A stretch of 64,000 nt of DNA, from assembly GCA_016194585.1 (NCBI GenBank), contig JACQBG010000039.1, positions 1 to 64,000 of the forward strand, written 5' to 3'. The notes below the pieces were generated by a model. It was not told the origin of the DNA and ran no database searches. It saw only the letters and a program-made list of their open reading frames with translations. Within the stretch, counting starts at the first letter, position 1. Each line of letters opens with the position of its first letter. This stretch comes from Gemmatimonadota bacterium (GTDB taxonomy: Bacteria; Gemmatimonadota; Gemmatimonadetes; Gemmatimonadales; Gemmatimonadaceae). This document shows, one piece after another, positions 9,301 through 18,902 of this stretch. The translations under genes and the position numbers were made by a program.

Positions 9301-10084
9301 GTACTTCCCGTCGGTCGTTCGCCGGCGGCTCCAGGCTTCCATCTACATGGAGAACGTGCTCGGCGGCGTGGACCAGCTCCTGCATGGCAACGACCTGCGC
9401 GGCTGGGGGACGGCGGCGACGCCCGACCCGGTGCTGCTCGTGCCGCGGAGCTTCGACGCCGCGGCGAACCGGTTCAACTACGACGTGAACCCGAAGTTCG
9501 CCGACACGCGCCCGTCGAACACCCTGCTCCGCGCCCCGTTCCGCGTGACGATCGATTTCTCCCTCCGCCTGTCCACCGACTTCGACCTCCAGCAGCTGCG
9601 CCGCGCGCTGGAGCCGGTGAAGGTCGCGTCGCACTGGGAGCGCCGCTCGGCCGACTCGCTCGCCGCGTTCTACCTGAGCAACACGTCGAGCATCTTCAAG
9701 ATGCTGCTCGAAGAGAGCGATTCGCTCTTCCTCAGCCGCGAGCAGATGCTCGCCATCCGTCGCGCCGACTCGACGTACTCGACGCGGGTGCGCGGGGTGT
9801 ACGTGCCGCTGGGGCGGTTCCTCTCGCAGTTCGCCGACGGCATCGCGACGAAGGCCGCGCTCGACAGCGCGCAGGCGACCGACAAGTTGTACTGGAAGGT
9901 CTTCTGGGAGCAGCCGGAGATCGCCGACTCGCTCATCACGCCGTTGCAGCGCGAGCTGATGCCGTTCCTGAAGAATATCCTGTCGGTGCCGAAGCAGGAG
10001 CGAGAGCACAGCCAGTGGCAGTTCGGCCATCCGGTGACGATGAAGGACGAACCGAAGCGCGTGCCGAACCCGGCGCCGCGCTGA
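6326..10084 (+). CDS. TonB-dependent-receptor-like outer membrane protein with carboxypeptidase-regulatory domain
   Basis: About 1250 residues. A signal peptide (VRRLSVHLALAWLFATGALGAQ) is followed by an Ig-like carboxypeptidase regulatory domain (IRGRVTDDSAHAVAGAAI, residues about 45-120), a plug-like region (LSILGGSSESNLTTLNGM) and a long stretch of alternating beta strands typical of a 22-strand barrel. The start is uncertain: ATG at 6326 is used, but GTG at 6377 fits the signal peptide better and GTG at 6275 is also in frame. After the barrel strands end (RVTIDFSLRLSTD, near residue 1085) there is an extra, helical, charged C-terminal tail of about 165 residues. Its substrate is unknown; related proteins in this phylum take up peptides or glycans, which is only a guess here. 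Confidence 0.85.
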   Translation: MCVERSIESRASLTPGSVRRLSVHLALAWLFATGALGAQSATDVIRGRVTDDSAHAVAGAAIHITRGPDRAIKQTTTDSTGRYQVAFENGTGDYLVAVSMTGLKPARRRVQRQGTETELVADFVLARDLSTLAAVKVTAQKPEKASDGISPYQRETGANEKWVDGVDGQVPPSLAGDLSAMAGTMSNVTMGPGGLSILGGSSESNLTTLNGMALPGGAVPRAARVNTRVTGATFDPTRGGFSGANIDVQLGEGSRQYQQRNAYFTIDAPGLQFTDPVGRSIGARTGSFRGSAGADGELIRHALTYNVSFDYLHASSDPATLLNGDGLAFQRAGVAPDSVARLLAVARPLGLPASGAGVPQASEHEVFTWLGRLDDTRDSLHQRTLTTYATSARQGALAFAPLTAPSAGGEQTQRTLGAQFQAVSYFAEGLRAMNTTRLAASRSRTQVTPYLSTPGASVVLRSPQADGSTQVATAALGGASYLANDDQRWTLEGSNETIWNADGRRHTFKAFAWARADGLDQTGGADLLGRYAFNSIADLAANHPSSYSRTLVQPGRAGETWNGALALAHQWAPSRWFSMLYGARVEADGFVGAPPRNAALEQALGVTTGLAPARLHVSPRWGFSWTYNRDKDNGNGQSSNPVGRFYRNTSGVIRGGIGEFRDLLRPGVLADARARTGLAGGATSLTCTGAAAPTPNWSQETLDLQALPTQCADGSGPLADLAPAASLIDRGYDVPRSWRASLDWNGNVGIWMLHVGGLASYDLSQPGIVDANFAGTPQFTLAGEGGRPVFVPTASIDAASGMVSGALARRSSAYGPVAMATSDLRGYGGQLNFSIAPDMFRARGGSLYGQLGYTLQATRREYRGFDGAAFGDPRVTEWAPSLNDARHIVTLQGGFYGNYIGAVTFFARAQSGLPFTPIVQGDVNGDGRWGDRAFVPNAATTSDPVLAAQLRALIANGAPAARACVDAFAGRVADRNGCRGPWTSSLNVQWKPYFPSVVRRRLQASIYMENVLGGVDQLLHGNDLRGWGTAATPDPVLLVPRSFDAAANRFNYDVNPKFADTRPSNTLLRAPFRVTIDFSLRLSTDFDLQQLRRALEPVKVASHWERRSADSLAAFYLSNTSSIFKMLLEESDSLFLSREQMLAIRRADSTYSTRVRGVYVPLGRFLSQFADGIATKAALDSAQATDKLYWKVFWEQPEIADSLITPLQRELMPFLKNILSVPKQEREHSQWQFGHPVTMKDEPKRVPNPAPR
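6333..6344. repeat. 12-bp perfect palindrome at the 5' end of the outer membrane protein gene
   Basis: TCGAACGTTCGA is a perfect palindrome. If the true start of the gene is GTG 6377, it lies in the leader and could be a regulator site. It has the same half-site (TCGAAC) as the longer palindrome upstream of the hydrogenase operon, but without the 4-base spacer. Confidence 0.35.
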
Positions 10085-10090
10085 GCCGCT

Positions 10091-10118
10091 GGCCGGCGCG
10101 CGACCACGCGCGCCGGCC
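10091..10118. terminator. Bidirectional terminator hairpin
   Basis: Twelve-base perfect GC arms (10091-10102 and 10107-10118) around the tetraloop ACCA fill the 40-bp gap between two convergent genes, the outer membrane protein and the aminotransferase. The position and symmetry suit termination in both directions. Confidence 0.8.
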
Positions 10119-10124
10119 CGGCGG

Positions 10125-11300
10125 CTACGCCGTCATCGCCCGCAGCACCTTCCCCGCCCGGCGCGCCGCCTCGGCGATGCGCTCGGGACTTGTGATGAAC
10201 GAGATGCGGAAGAACCCTTCGCCCCCGGCGCCGAGCCCGGCGCCCGGGAGGACGACGACCCCTTCCTCGTTCATGAGCCGTTCGTGGAACGCCATGCTCG
10301 ACACGCCCGGCGGGAGCGGGAGCCAGAGGTACATCGATCCCTTCGGCGGCTCGCACGTGAATCCGTTCGCCCGGAACGCCGCGACGGCCGCGTCGCGGCG
10401 CGTCTTGAACACGGCCATGTTGCCCGGCACCCACTCGGCCCAGCCGTCGAGCGCCGCGATCGCCGCGCGCTGCACGGCCATGAACTGCCCGGTGTCGAGG
10501 AAACTCTTCACCTTCGCGAGCGCGCCGACGATGGCCGGATTCCCGCACGCCCACCCCACGCGCCACCCGGTCATGTTGTACGTCTTCGAGAACGAGTGGA
10601 ACTCGATCGCGACGTCGCGCGCGCCGGGCACGTCGAAGATGCTCGGCGCGACGTAGCCGTCGAACGTCATCTCGGAATACGCGTTGTCGTAGACGAGCAC
10701 GATGTCCAGCTCGCGGCAGCGCGCGACGACACGCGCGAGGTAGTCGAGCGGCGCGACGGCGGCGGTGGGATTGTTCGGGTAGTTCAGGAAGAGGAGCTTC
10801 GTGCGCTTCAGCACGTCGGGCGGCACGTCGTCGAGCTCGACGAGGAAGTCGGTGCGCGGCGTGATGGGGTACATGTACGGCTCCCCCTCCGAGAGGAGCG
10901 CGCCGCCGAGGTACGCGAGGTAGCCGGGGTCGGGGATGATCGCGACGTCCCCCTTCTGCATGTACGCGAACTCGAGGTGCGCGATCCCCTCCTTCGACCC
11001 GATGAGCGGGACGATCTCCGTGAGCGGGTCGAACCGATGGCCGAACCGACGCTCCATCCAAGCGGCCACCGCCTCGCGGAACGCCGGGAGGCCGAGCCCG
11101 AAGCCGTAGCGGCTCATCGCCGGGTCGCGCGCCGCGGCGGCGAGCGCCTCGACGGCCTTCGGCGGAGGCGCCAAGTCGGCGTCGCCGGCGCCGAGGTCGA
11201 TCACGTCGACCCCGCGCGCGACGAGTTCGCGCTTCTTCTGCGGGATGGTGGCGAGCAGGTAGAACGGCAGCGAGGTGAAGCGGTGCGTGAAGGCGGGCAT
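10125..11300 (-). CDS. PLP-dependent aminotransferase, class I/II (LL-diaminopimelate/aspartate aminotransferase-like)
   Basis: A 391-residue fold-type I aminotransferase. The PLP lysine is in SFSKTYNMTGWRVGW, the aspartate that holds the PLP nitrogen is in VYDNAYSEM, and NYPNNPTAA is the usual substrate-binding loop. ATG at 11300 is chosen since it gives the standard N terminus (MPAFTHRFTSLPFYLL). The sequence most resembles the group annotated as LL-diaminopimelate aminotransferase or MalY/PatB-like aspartate aminotransferase. It is the last gene of the tyrosine-catabolism block, so it may deaminate tyrosine or phenylalanine to feed HppD; that is inferred only from its place. Confidence 0.88.
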   Translation of the reverse strand: MPAFTHRFTSLPFYLLATIPQKKRELVARGVDVIDLGAGDADLAPPPKAVEALAAAARDPAMSRYGFGLGLPAFREAVAAWMERRFGHRFDPLTEIVPLIGSKEGIAHLEFAYMQKGDVAIIPDPGYLAYLGGALLSEGEPYMYPITPRTDFLVELDDVPPDVLKRTKLLFLNYPNNPTAAVAPLDYLARVVARCRELDIVLVYDNAYSEMTFDGYVAPSIFDVPGARDVAIEFHSFSKTYNMTGWRVGWACGNPAIVGALAKVKSFLDTGQFMAVQRAAIAALDGWAEWVPGNMAVFKTRRDAAVAAFRANGFTCEPPKGSMYLWLPLPPGVSSMAFHERLMNEEGVVVLPGAGLGAGGEGFFRISFITSPERIAEAARRAGKVLRAMTA

Positions 11301-11349
11301 GGATACGGTCAGGTGGAGGCGGCGGCGCGGCGTGCTCGGACGCGCGCGC

Positions 11350-11970
11350 TCACGGCGTCTTGGGGCGCGCGAGCGAGAAGAGCGCCTCGGGGACGAGCGG
11401 CACGTAGAGGTCCGAGCCAAGGCGCGCGAGCTGGTCGAGCTTGTGATTGTCCGGGAGGCCGTCGGTGCAGACGGCGTCGTCGGCGGTCACGTAGAGCACC
11501 TCGCCGATGACGAAGTTGCTCGCCGCCGGCCCCTGCCCGACCCGCACCACCTGGATGAGCCGGCACTCGATGTGGAGCGGCGACTCGGCGACGCCGGGGG
11601 GCTTCACCTTCACGCTCGGCAGGCGCGTGAACGGCGCGACGTCGAACTCGTCCACGTCGTCGGGATACTCGAACGAGGCCCGGTTCATCCGCTCGGCCAT
11701 GGCGCGCGTGACCGTGCTGATGACGTACTCGCCCGTGGCTTCGATGTTGTGCACGGTGTCCTTCACGCGCCCGTGCCGGTCGTTGTTGGCCGAGAACACG
11801 ACCGCCGGCGGGTTGCTGCCGCCGGCGGTGAAGAACGAGAAGGGAGCCAGGTTGCCCACGCCGGCCGCCGAGAGCGAACTCACGAACGCGATCGGCCGCG
11901 GCGCCACGATGCGGGTCATCAGCCGGCCACGCTCGGCGAGCGACAACTGCGGAAAGTCGAACGCCGTCAC
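11350..11970 (-). CDS. Flavin reductase-like (FMN-binding split barrel) protein
   Basis: A 206-residue protein of the flavin reductase-like family, with the usual opening (IVAPRPIAFVSSLSAAGVGNLAPFS) that binds FMN. Proteins of this group bind flavin and either reduce free FMN with NAD(P)H or act as two-component monooxygenase partners. It starts at a GTG only 7 bases after hmgA ends, so it is part of the tyrosine-degradation operon. Its role there is not clear: no partner monooxygenase is present, and homogentisate breakdown does not need a flavin reductase. It could serve another ring hydroxylation. Confidence 0.8.
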   Translation of the reverse strand: MTAFDFPQLSLAERGRLMTRIVAPRPIAFVSSLSAAGVGNLAPFSFFTAGGSNPPAVVFSANNDRHGRVKDTVHNIEATGEYVISTVTRAMAERMNRASFEYPDDVDEFDVAPFTRLPSVKVKPPGVAESPLHIECRLIQVVRVGQGPAASNFVIGEVLYVTADDAVCTDGLPDNHKLDQLARLGSDLYVPLVPEALFSLARPKTP

Positions 11971-11977
11971 GACGCCG

Positions 11978-13159
11978 TCAGGAGGTCGGCGGATTGAAGC
12001 CGTCGCCGGCCTCGATCCAACTGCGGTAGTACTCGGCGTCCTCGGCGGGGAGCGCGTTCTTGGCGACGGAGAGCGGGCGGAACGAATCCATCATCACCGC
12101 GAGCTCGTTCGTCTCCTTGGCGCCGATGCTCGCCTCGGTGCGGCCCGGATGCGGCCCGTGCGGCAACCCGTCCGGATGATGCGTGATCGACCCGTACTCG
12201 ATCCCCTTGCGCGACATGAACTCGCTCGAGGCGTAGAAGAGCACCTCGTCGCTGTCGACGTTGCTGTGGTTGTACGGCGCCGGCACCGCCTGCGGATGGA
12301 AGTCGTAGGGGCGCGGGCAGAACGAGCAGATCACGAAGCCGTCACCCTGGAACGTCTGGTGCACCGGCGGCGGCTGGTGGACCTTGCCGACGATCGGCTC
12401 GAAGTCGTGGATGTTGAACGCCCACGGGAAGAAGTAGCCGTCCCAGCCGACGACGTCGAGCGGATGGTGGTCGAGCACCATCTCGGTGAGGGCGTTGTAC
12501 TGCTTGACGATGATCGGGAAGTCACCCTTCTCGTCGTGCGTCACGAGTTCGGTCGGCCGCCGGAAGTCGCGCTCGCTGTACGGCGCCCCCTCGACGATCT
12601 GCCCGTACTCGGTGAGGTAGCGCCGCGGGGGCCGCACGTAGCCGCGGCTCTCGAAGCAGAGGAGCTTCGGCGCCGACGTGAAGCGGTAGCGGTGCATGAT
12701 CCCGCGCGGGAGCACGAGGTAGTCGCCCGGCTTGATGGCGAGGTCGCCGAACTGCGACTCGAGCGTCCCCGCGCCTTCGACGACGTACACGACTTCGTCG
12801 GCCTGCGCATTGCGGTAGAAGTGGGCGTCCGTCTTGTCCGGCTCCACCCAGAGCATCGCGATGTCGCGGTTGAAGAGCAGCGGGATGCGGTCGAGCGTCG
12901 GCGATCCGCCTTTGGGGAGCGCGCGCGTGCGGAAGTGCCGGTGCCGGAGCGCGGCGCTCGGGTCGATCTCCCACTCGAGCTTCCGCAGCTCGCGCACCGA
13001 CTTGATGGTCGTCGGCGGGTGGATGTGGTAGAGCAGCGACGACGGGCCGGTGAACCCCTCGTTGCCCATGAGCTGCTCGCTGTACAGCCCGCCATCCGGC
13101 CGGCGGAAGACGATGTGCCGCTTGCGCGGGATCTGCCCGAGCGAGTGGTAGAACGGCAT
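11978..13159 (-). CDS. hmgA: Homogentisate 1,2-dioxygenase
   Basis: A 393-residue iron(II) dioxygenase that opens the ring of homogentisate to maleylacetoacetate. The N terminus (YHSLGQIPRKRHIVFR) is diagnostic of the family. The cupin core is in the middle: EVVYVVEGAGTLESQFG, the KPGDYLVLPRGIMHRY loop, and iron-ligand-like His/Glu residues in the C-terminal half (LPHGPHPGRTE). It is somewhat shorter than the roughly 430-residue proteobacterial and eukaryotic enzymes. Its ATG shares one base with the stop of hppD (TGATG), so the two are coupled, as expected for consecutive steps of tyrosine breakdown. Confidence 0.93.
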   Translation of the reverse strand: MPFYHSLGQIPRKRHIVFRRPDGGLYSEQLMGNEGFTGPSSLLYHIHPPTTIKSVRELRKLEWEIDPSAALRHRHFRTRALPKGGSPTLDRIPLLFNRDIAMLWVEPDKTDAHFYRNAQADEVVYVVEGAGTLESQFGDLAIKPGDYLVLPRGIMHRYRFTSAPKLLCFESRGYVRPPRRYLTEYGQIVEGAPYSERDFRRPTELVTHDEKGDFPIIVKQYNALTEMVLDHHPLDVVGWDGYFFPWAFNIHDFEPIVGKVHQPPPVHQTFQGDGFVICSFCPRPYDFHPQAVPAPYNHSNVDSDEVLFYASSEFMSRKGIEYGSITHHPDGLPHGPHPGRTEASIGAKETNELAVMMDSFRPLSVAKNALPAEDAEYYRSWIEAGDGFNPPTS

Positions 13160-14283
13160 CAGAGATTGCCCCGCAATTCCTGCTCGCGCTCGATGCTCTC
13201 GAACAGCGCGCGGAAGTTCCCCTTGCCGAACCCCTTCGCCCCCTTCCGCTGGATGATCTCGAAGAAGAGCGTCGGCCGGTCCTGCACGGGCTTCGAGAAG
13301 AGCTGCAGCAGGTACCCCTCGTCGTCACGGTCGACGAGGATGCCGTGCTTCTTCAACTCGCTGACCGGCTCGTCGATCGTCCCGACACGCGCCTGGAGGT
13401 CGTCGTAGTACGCCGACGGCGTGCCGAGGAACTCGACGCCGCGCGCCTTGAGCGCCTTCACCGTCGCGAGGATGTCGTCGGTCGCCACGGCGATGTGCTG
13501 CACGCCGGGGCCACGATAGAAGTCGAGATACTCGTCGATCTGCGACTTCTTCTTCCCCGGCGCCGGCTCGTTGATCGGGAACTTGATGCGGCCGTTCCCG
13601 TTCGACATCACCTTCGACATCAGCGACGAGTATTCCGTCGAGATGTCCTTGTCGTCGAACGTCAGGAGGTTGTAGAAGCCGAGGACGCGCGAGTAGAACT
13701 CCACCCACGCGTTCATCTTGCCGAGCTCGACGTTGCCGACGCAGTGGTCGACGTACTTGAGCCCGACGGGTGGCGGGTTGAACTCCGAGGTGCGCGCCAC
13801 GAAGCCCGGCATGAAGAGCCCGCGGTAGTTCCGGCGCTCGACGATCGAATGGATCGTGTCGCCATACGTCGCGATCGCGGCGATGACGACCTCGCCGTCG
13901 GCATCCGTGCGCACCGTCGGTTCCTGCACCGAACGGGCTCCGCGCTCGACGGCCTTCGCCCACGCGTCGCGCGCGTCGTCGACCCAGAACGCGAGGTCCT
14001 TCACGCCGTCGCCGTGCAACGCGACGTGGGCCGACACCGGCCCTTCGGGAGTGATCGGCGAGGTGATGACGAGCCGGATCTTGTCCTGTTGCAGCAGGTA
14101 GCTCGCCCGGTCGCGCACCCCCGTCTCGGGGCCGCGGTAGCCGACGAGCTGGAACCCGAAGGCCGCGCGATAATACAGCGACGACTGCTTCGCGTTGCCG
14201 ACCCAGAACTCGATGTAGTCGGTGCCGTTGATCGGGAACGTATCGTGCGGTTCGGTCTGCACGGGGGAGGTCATCGTGGCCAT
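13159..14283 (-). CDS. hppD: 4-hydroxyphenylpyruvate dioxygenase
   Basis: A 374-residue iron(II) dioxygenase that converts 4-hydroxyphenylpyruvate to homogentisate. It has the two vicinal-oxygen-chelate halves: an N-terminal structural half (IEFWVGNAKQSSLYYRAAFGF) and a C-terminal catalytic half. The iron ligands can be read as His in YVDHCVGNV, His in GVQHIAVATDD and Glu in PTLFFEIIQRKG. The ATG at 14283 is chosen since a GAGGAG ribosome site lies 7 bases or so before it; the frame continues upstream but looks like leader sequence. Its stop overlaps the hmgA start. It makes the substrate for the next enzyme. Confidence 0.95.
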   Translation of the reverse strand: MATMTSPVQTEPHDTFPINGTDYIEFWVGNAKQSSLYYRAAFGFQLVGYRGPETGVRDRASYLLQQDKIRLVITSPITPEGPVSAHVALHGDGVKDLAFWVDDARDAWAKAVERGARSVQEPTVRTDADGEVVIAAIATYGDTIHSIVERRNYRGLFMPGFVARTSEFNPPPVGLKYVDHCVGNVELGKMNAWVEFYSRVLGFYNLLTFDDKDISTEYSSLMSKVMSNGNGRIKFPINEPAPGKKKSQIDEYLDFYRGPGVQHIAVATDDILATVKALKARGVEFLGTPSAYYDDLQARVGTIDEPVSELKKHGILVDRDDEGYLLQLFSKPVQDRPTLFFEIIQRKGAKGFGKGNFRALFESIEREQELRGNL

Positions 14284-14532
14284 GGGGGGACTCCTCGAGA
14301 GCGAAGAACCGTGAGCGGTGAACGGTCTACGACGATCCGTAGACGGTGATCGATCCACGATGCGCGGCGAGACGCGCACCGTCCTCACGCGACAGCTCAG
14401 GCGCCGCGGGCACCGGTTCGCGCACTCGTCCACCAGCGGGACCACTCGAGTCCGATGGGGGCCTGCCGGGGATGACAGAGGATGCGGCGCATCATCCTAA
14501 TATAGTATCCGCCCGGGCGGTTGGCGTTCCGC
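14284..14532 (-). promoter_or_regulatory. Leader and likely promoter region of the hppD operon
   Basis: About 249 bases without a convincing gene. The only AT-rich spot, at 14494-14508, gives a -10-like TACTAT on the minus strand (14502-14507), which would leave a leader of about 210 bases. Near the gene there is a 7-base inverted repeat GTCTACG/CGTAGAC (around 14325-14345). No regulator gene is adjacent. The assignment is tentative. Confidence 0.3.
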
Positions 14533-15485
14533 TCACGCCAGCGCCTTGAGCCGGTGCCGGTCCGCATTCCCGCCGGTGACGACGCACACCACGCGCGTCC
14601 CGGGCGTCACCGTGACCACGCCACTCATCAACGCCGCGAGTCCTGCCGCGGCCGCCGGCTCCGCCAGCACCTTGCACCGCTCGATGAGCAGCCACATCGC
14701 CTCGACGATGGCCGCGTCGGTGACCGTCACGATCTCGAGTCCGAGCCGGCGCACGTGCTCGAAGGTGAGATTCCCGGCGAACGGTGCCGCCAGGCCGTCG
14801 GCGACCGTGTCGATACGCTCGAGCCGCTGCGGCGACCCGCGATCGAGACTCAACCTCATCGCCGGCGCCCCTTCCGGCTCCACGCCGATCACCCGGCACC
14901 GCGGGTTGAGCGCGCGCACGGCCACCGCGATCCCTGAGAGGATGCCGCCACCCCCGCACCCCACGAGCACCACATCCGCATCCGGCACGTCCTCGCACAA
15001 CTCGAGTCCGCAGGTCGCCGCGCCGGCGATCACCGCCGGGTCGTCGAAGGGATGCACCATCGCGAGGCCGCGCTCCTCCTTCAGGGCGAGCGCGGTGGCG
15101 AGCAGATCGCCATCCGTCTGAATCACCTCGCCCCCGTACCCCTTCGTGGCCTCGACCTTGCTTCGCACCGCATTCGTCGGCATCACCACGGTTGCCTTGG
15201 CCCCCGCGGCGCGCGCCGCCCACGCGACCGCCTGCGCGTGGTTCCCCGCCGAGATCGTCACGACGCCGCGGGCGCGTTCGGCGCTCGACAGTTCGTCGAC
15301 GCGGTTCAGCGCGCCCCGCGCCTTGAACGAACCGGTCTTCTGGAACAGTTCGAGCTTGAGCAACAGCTCGGTGCCGACGAGCGCCGAGAGCGTCTCCGAC
15401 GCCATCATCGGCGTGCGGCGCACGCGGTCGCCGAGCGCGGCCTGGGCACGCAGCGCGGCGTCGAGGGTCACCAACGGGAGTCCGG

Positions 15486-15489
<4 letters not shown>
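14533..15489 (-). CDS. Threonine/serine dehydratase-like PLP enzyme
   Basis: A 318-residue fold-type II PLP enzyme of the threonine ammonia-lyase/serine racemase group. The PLP lysine is in KTGSFKARGALNR, the phosphate loop is CGGGGILSG, and SAGNHAQAVAWAA is the asparagine loop that contacts the cofactor. It lacks the C-terminal ACT regulatory domain of biosynthetic IlvA, which fits a short catabolic enzyme that deaminates threonine or serine to a 2-oxo acid and ammonia. It overlaps the end of the acetoacetyl-CoA synthetase gene by 4 bases, so both are in one transcription unit with a carbon-catabolic flavour. Confidence 0.88.
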
Positions 15490-17537
<2,048 letters not shown>

Positions 17538-17633
17538 CGATTGGCTCGTCAGAAGGGTGTAGGTGAATCCCTGTCGGTCGCCGGGTGCAAATAATGTAGA
17601 CGGCGCCGGGAATGGATGTTATGATTTCAGGAG

Positions 17634-17652
17634 GAGTCACGGATTTTGACTC
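17634..17652. promoter_or_regulatory. Inverted repeat upstream of the OmpA gene
   Basis: GAGTCA and TGACTC flank a 7-base spacer in the 188-bp divergent region between acetoacetyl-CoA synthetase and OmpA, about 75-92 bases before the OmpA start. It could be a regulator site or a leader hairpin. Which one cannot be decided from sequence. Confidence 0.3.
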
Positions 17653-17725
17653 ACGGGAAGTCCGGGATTCCACCGTCCGCGTGTCGGGACGGTTACTCTT
17701 TTATCCTCAACGGAGTTGTACTGCA

Positions 17726-18772
17726 ATGCGACGTCTCGGTCTCGTGACTGCGCTCGCACTTGCCTCGGCGGGCCCGCTGTTCGCTCAGCGGATCGCCGGA
17801 GAGGCGGGGGTGTTCGTGCAGTGGACGAAGTACGACGACTTCACCAACCTGAACAACCCCGTCGGCTTCGGCGGGCGGTTGGGGATCTCGCCGTTCAATC
17901 GTTGGCTGGGGCTGCCGACCGATCGTCTGGCGATCGAGTATGAGGGCGACTACTCGAGCACCAAGAGCACGCGGGTCGGCAACCTGACGGCGCTCAACAA
18001 TCGCATCGATCTCATGTTCTCGCAGCCGATCGCCGACAAGTGGGACTTCCTCATCGGCGGTGGGTTCACGGGCACGCAGTACCAGTCCGACACGACCAAG
18101 AACCAGTACGATTCCGGCGGCAACGCGGCGATCGGCCTGCGCTATTGCGTCAATGAGGATTGGGCGTGGCGCTTCGGCGCGACGGCCGACTTCAAGAATC
18201 CGTCGGACCAGACGACGTCGGGACAGCGGACAACGACCTACCGCGTGACGGCTGGCATCAGCCGCATGTTCGGTGGGCACGCGCGGAACAACCGGTGCTT
18301 CGTCGCACCGCCGCCTCCGCCGCCGCCGCCCCCGCCGCCGCCGCCGCCCCCGGCTGCGCCGCCGGCCGCTGCGCCCCCGCCGCCTCCGCCGCCGCCGCCG
18401 GCTCCTCCGGCCCCGGCGCCCGCGAAGCCGCGTGAGCTCATGACGCTGCGCGACGTCCATTTCGCTTTCGACAAGTACAACTTGACGAAGCTCGCGAAGG
18501 ACACGCTCAACGTGGCCGTGGCGTACCTCAAGGCGCACCCCGACGCGAAGGTCGAGGTGCAGGGTCACACGGACAGCATCGGCACCGAGAAGTACAACCA
18601 GGGCCTCTCCGAGCGCCGGGCGAACTCGGTGAAGAAGTACCTCGAGTCGCAGGGCATCGATGGGAACCGCATGACGACGGTGGGCTTCGGCAAGACCAAG
18701 CCGATCGCCGACAACGGCACGAAGGCAGGGCGCGCGCTCAACCGCCGCTCGGTCGTGATCGAAGTGCCGTAA
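17726..18772 (+). CDS. OmpA family protein with proline-rich linker
   Basis: A 348-residue outer membrane protein. ATG at 17726 is used: it has CGGAG upstream and opens a signal peptide ending in GPLFAQ. Residues about 22-190 form a small beta-barrel (GFGGRLGISPFNRW..., FLIGGGFTGTQYQ). Residues about 195-235 are an almost pure proline/alanine linker with two polyproline tracts. The C-terminal OmpA/MotB domain (about 240-348) binds peptidoglycan: FAFDKYNLTKLAKDTL, VEVQGHTDSIGTEKYNQGLSERRANSV, and NRRSVVIE. It should tether the outer membrane to the cell wall. A GC hairpin follows the stop. Confidence 0.93.
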   Translation: MRRLGLVTALALASAGPLFAQRIAGEAGVFVQWTKYDDFTNLNNPVGFGGRLGISPFNRWLGLPTDRLAIEYEGDYSSTKSTRVGNLTALNNRIDLMFSQPIADKWDFLIGGGFTGTQYQSDTTKNQYDSGGNAAIGLRYCVNEDWAWRFGATADFKNPSDQTTSGQRTTTYRVTAGISRMFGGHARNNRCFVAPPPPPPPPPPPPPPPAAPPAAAPPPPPPPPPAPPAPAPAKPRELMTLRDVHFAFDKYNLTKLAKDTLNVAVAYLKAHPDAKVEVQGHTDSIGTEKYNQGLSERRANSVKKYLESQGIDGNRMTTVGFGKTKPIADNGTKAGRALNRRSVVIEVP

Positions 18773-18803
18773 GGTTCCTTCCGGTTGGATCCGCGAGGGC
18801 GGT

Positions 18804-18825
18804 CGGGCGGTTGCCCGGCCGCCCG
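18804..18825 (+). terminator. GC hairpin after the OmpA gene
   Basis: Seven-base arms CGGGCGG/CCGCCCG around a short loop, 31 bases after the OmpA stop and before dinB. There is no U tract. The role is inferred from its place. Confidence 0.5.
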
Positions 18826-18902
18826 CGCGCGTTCCCGCCCCGCCGTCGCGCGGCGCTCGCGGCCCTTGGCGTCGCGGGGGCGTCGCGCGATAGACTTCCC
18901 GC

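Noticed and set aside
14284..14445. N-terminal extension of hppD
   Set aside because: The frame is open, but the residues look like translated leader sequence and a good ribosome site precedes ATG 14283, where the family N terminus begins.
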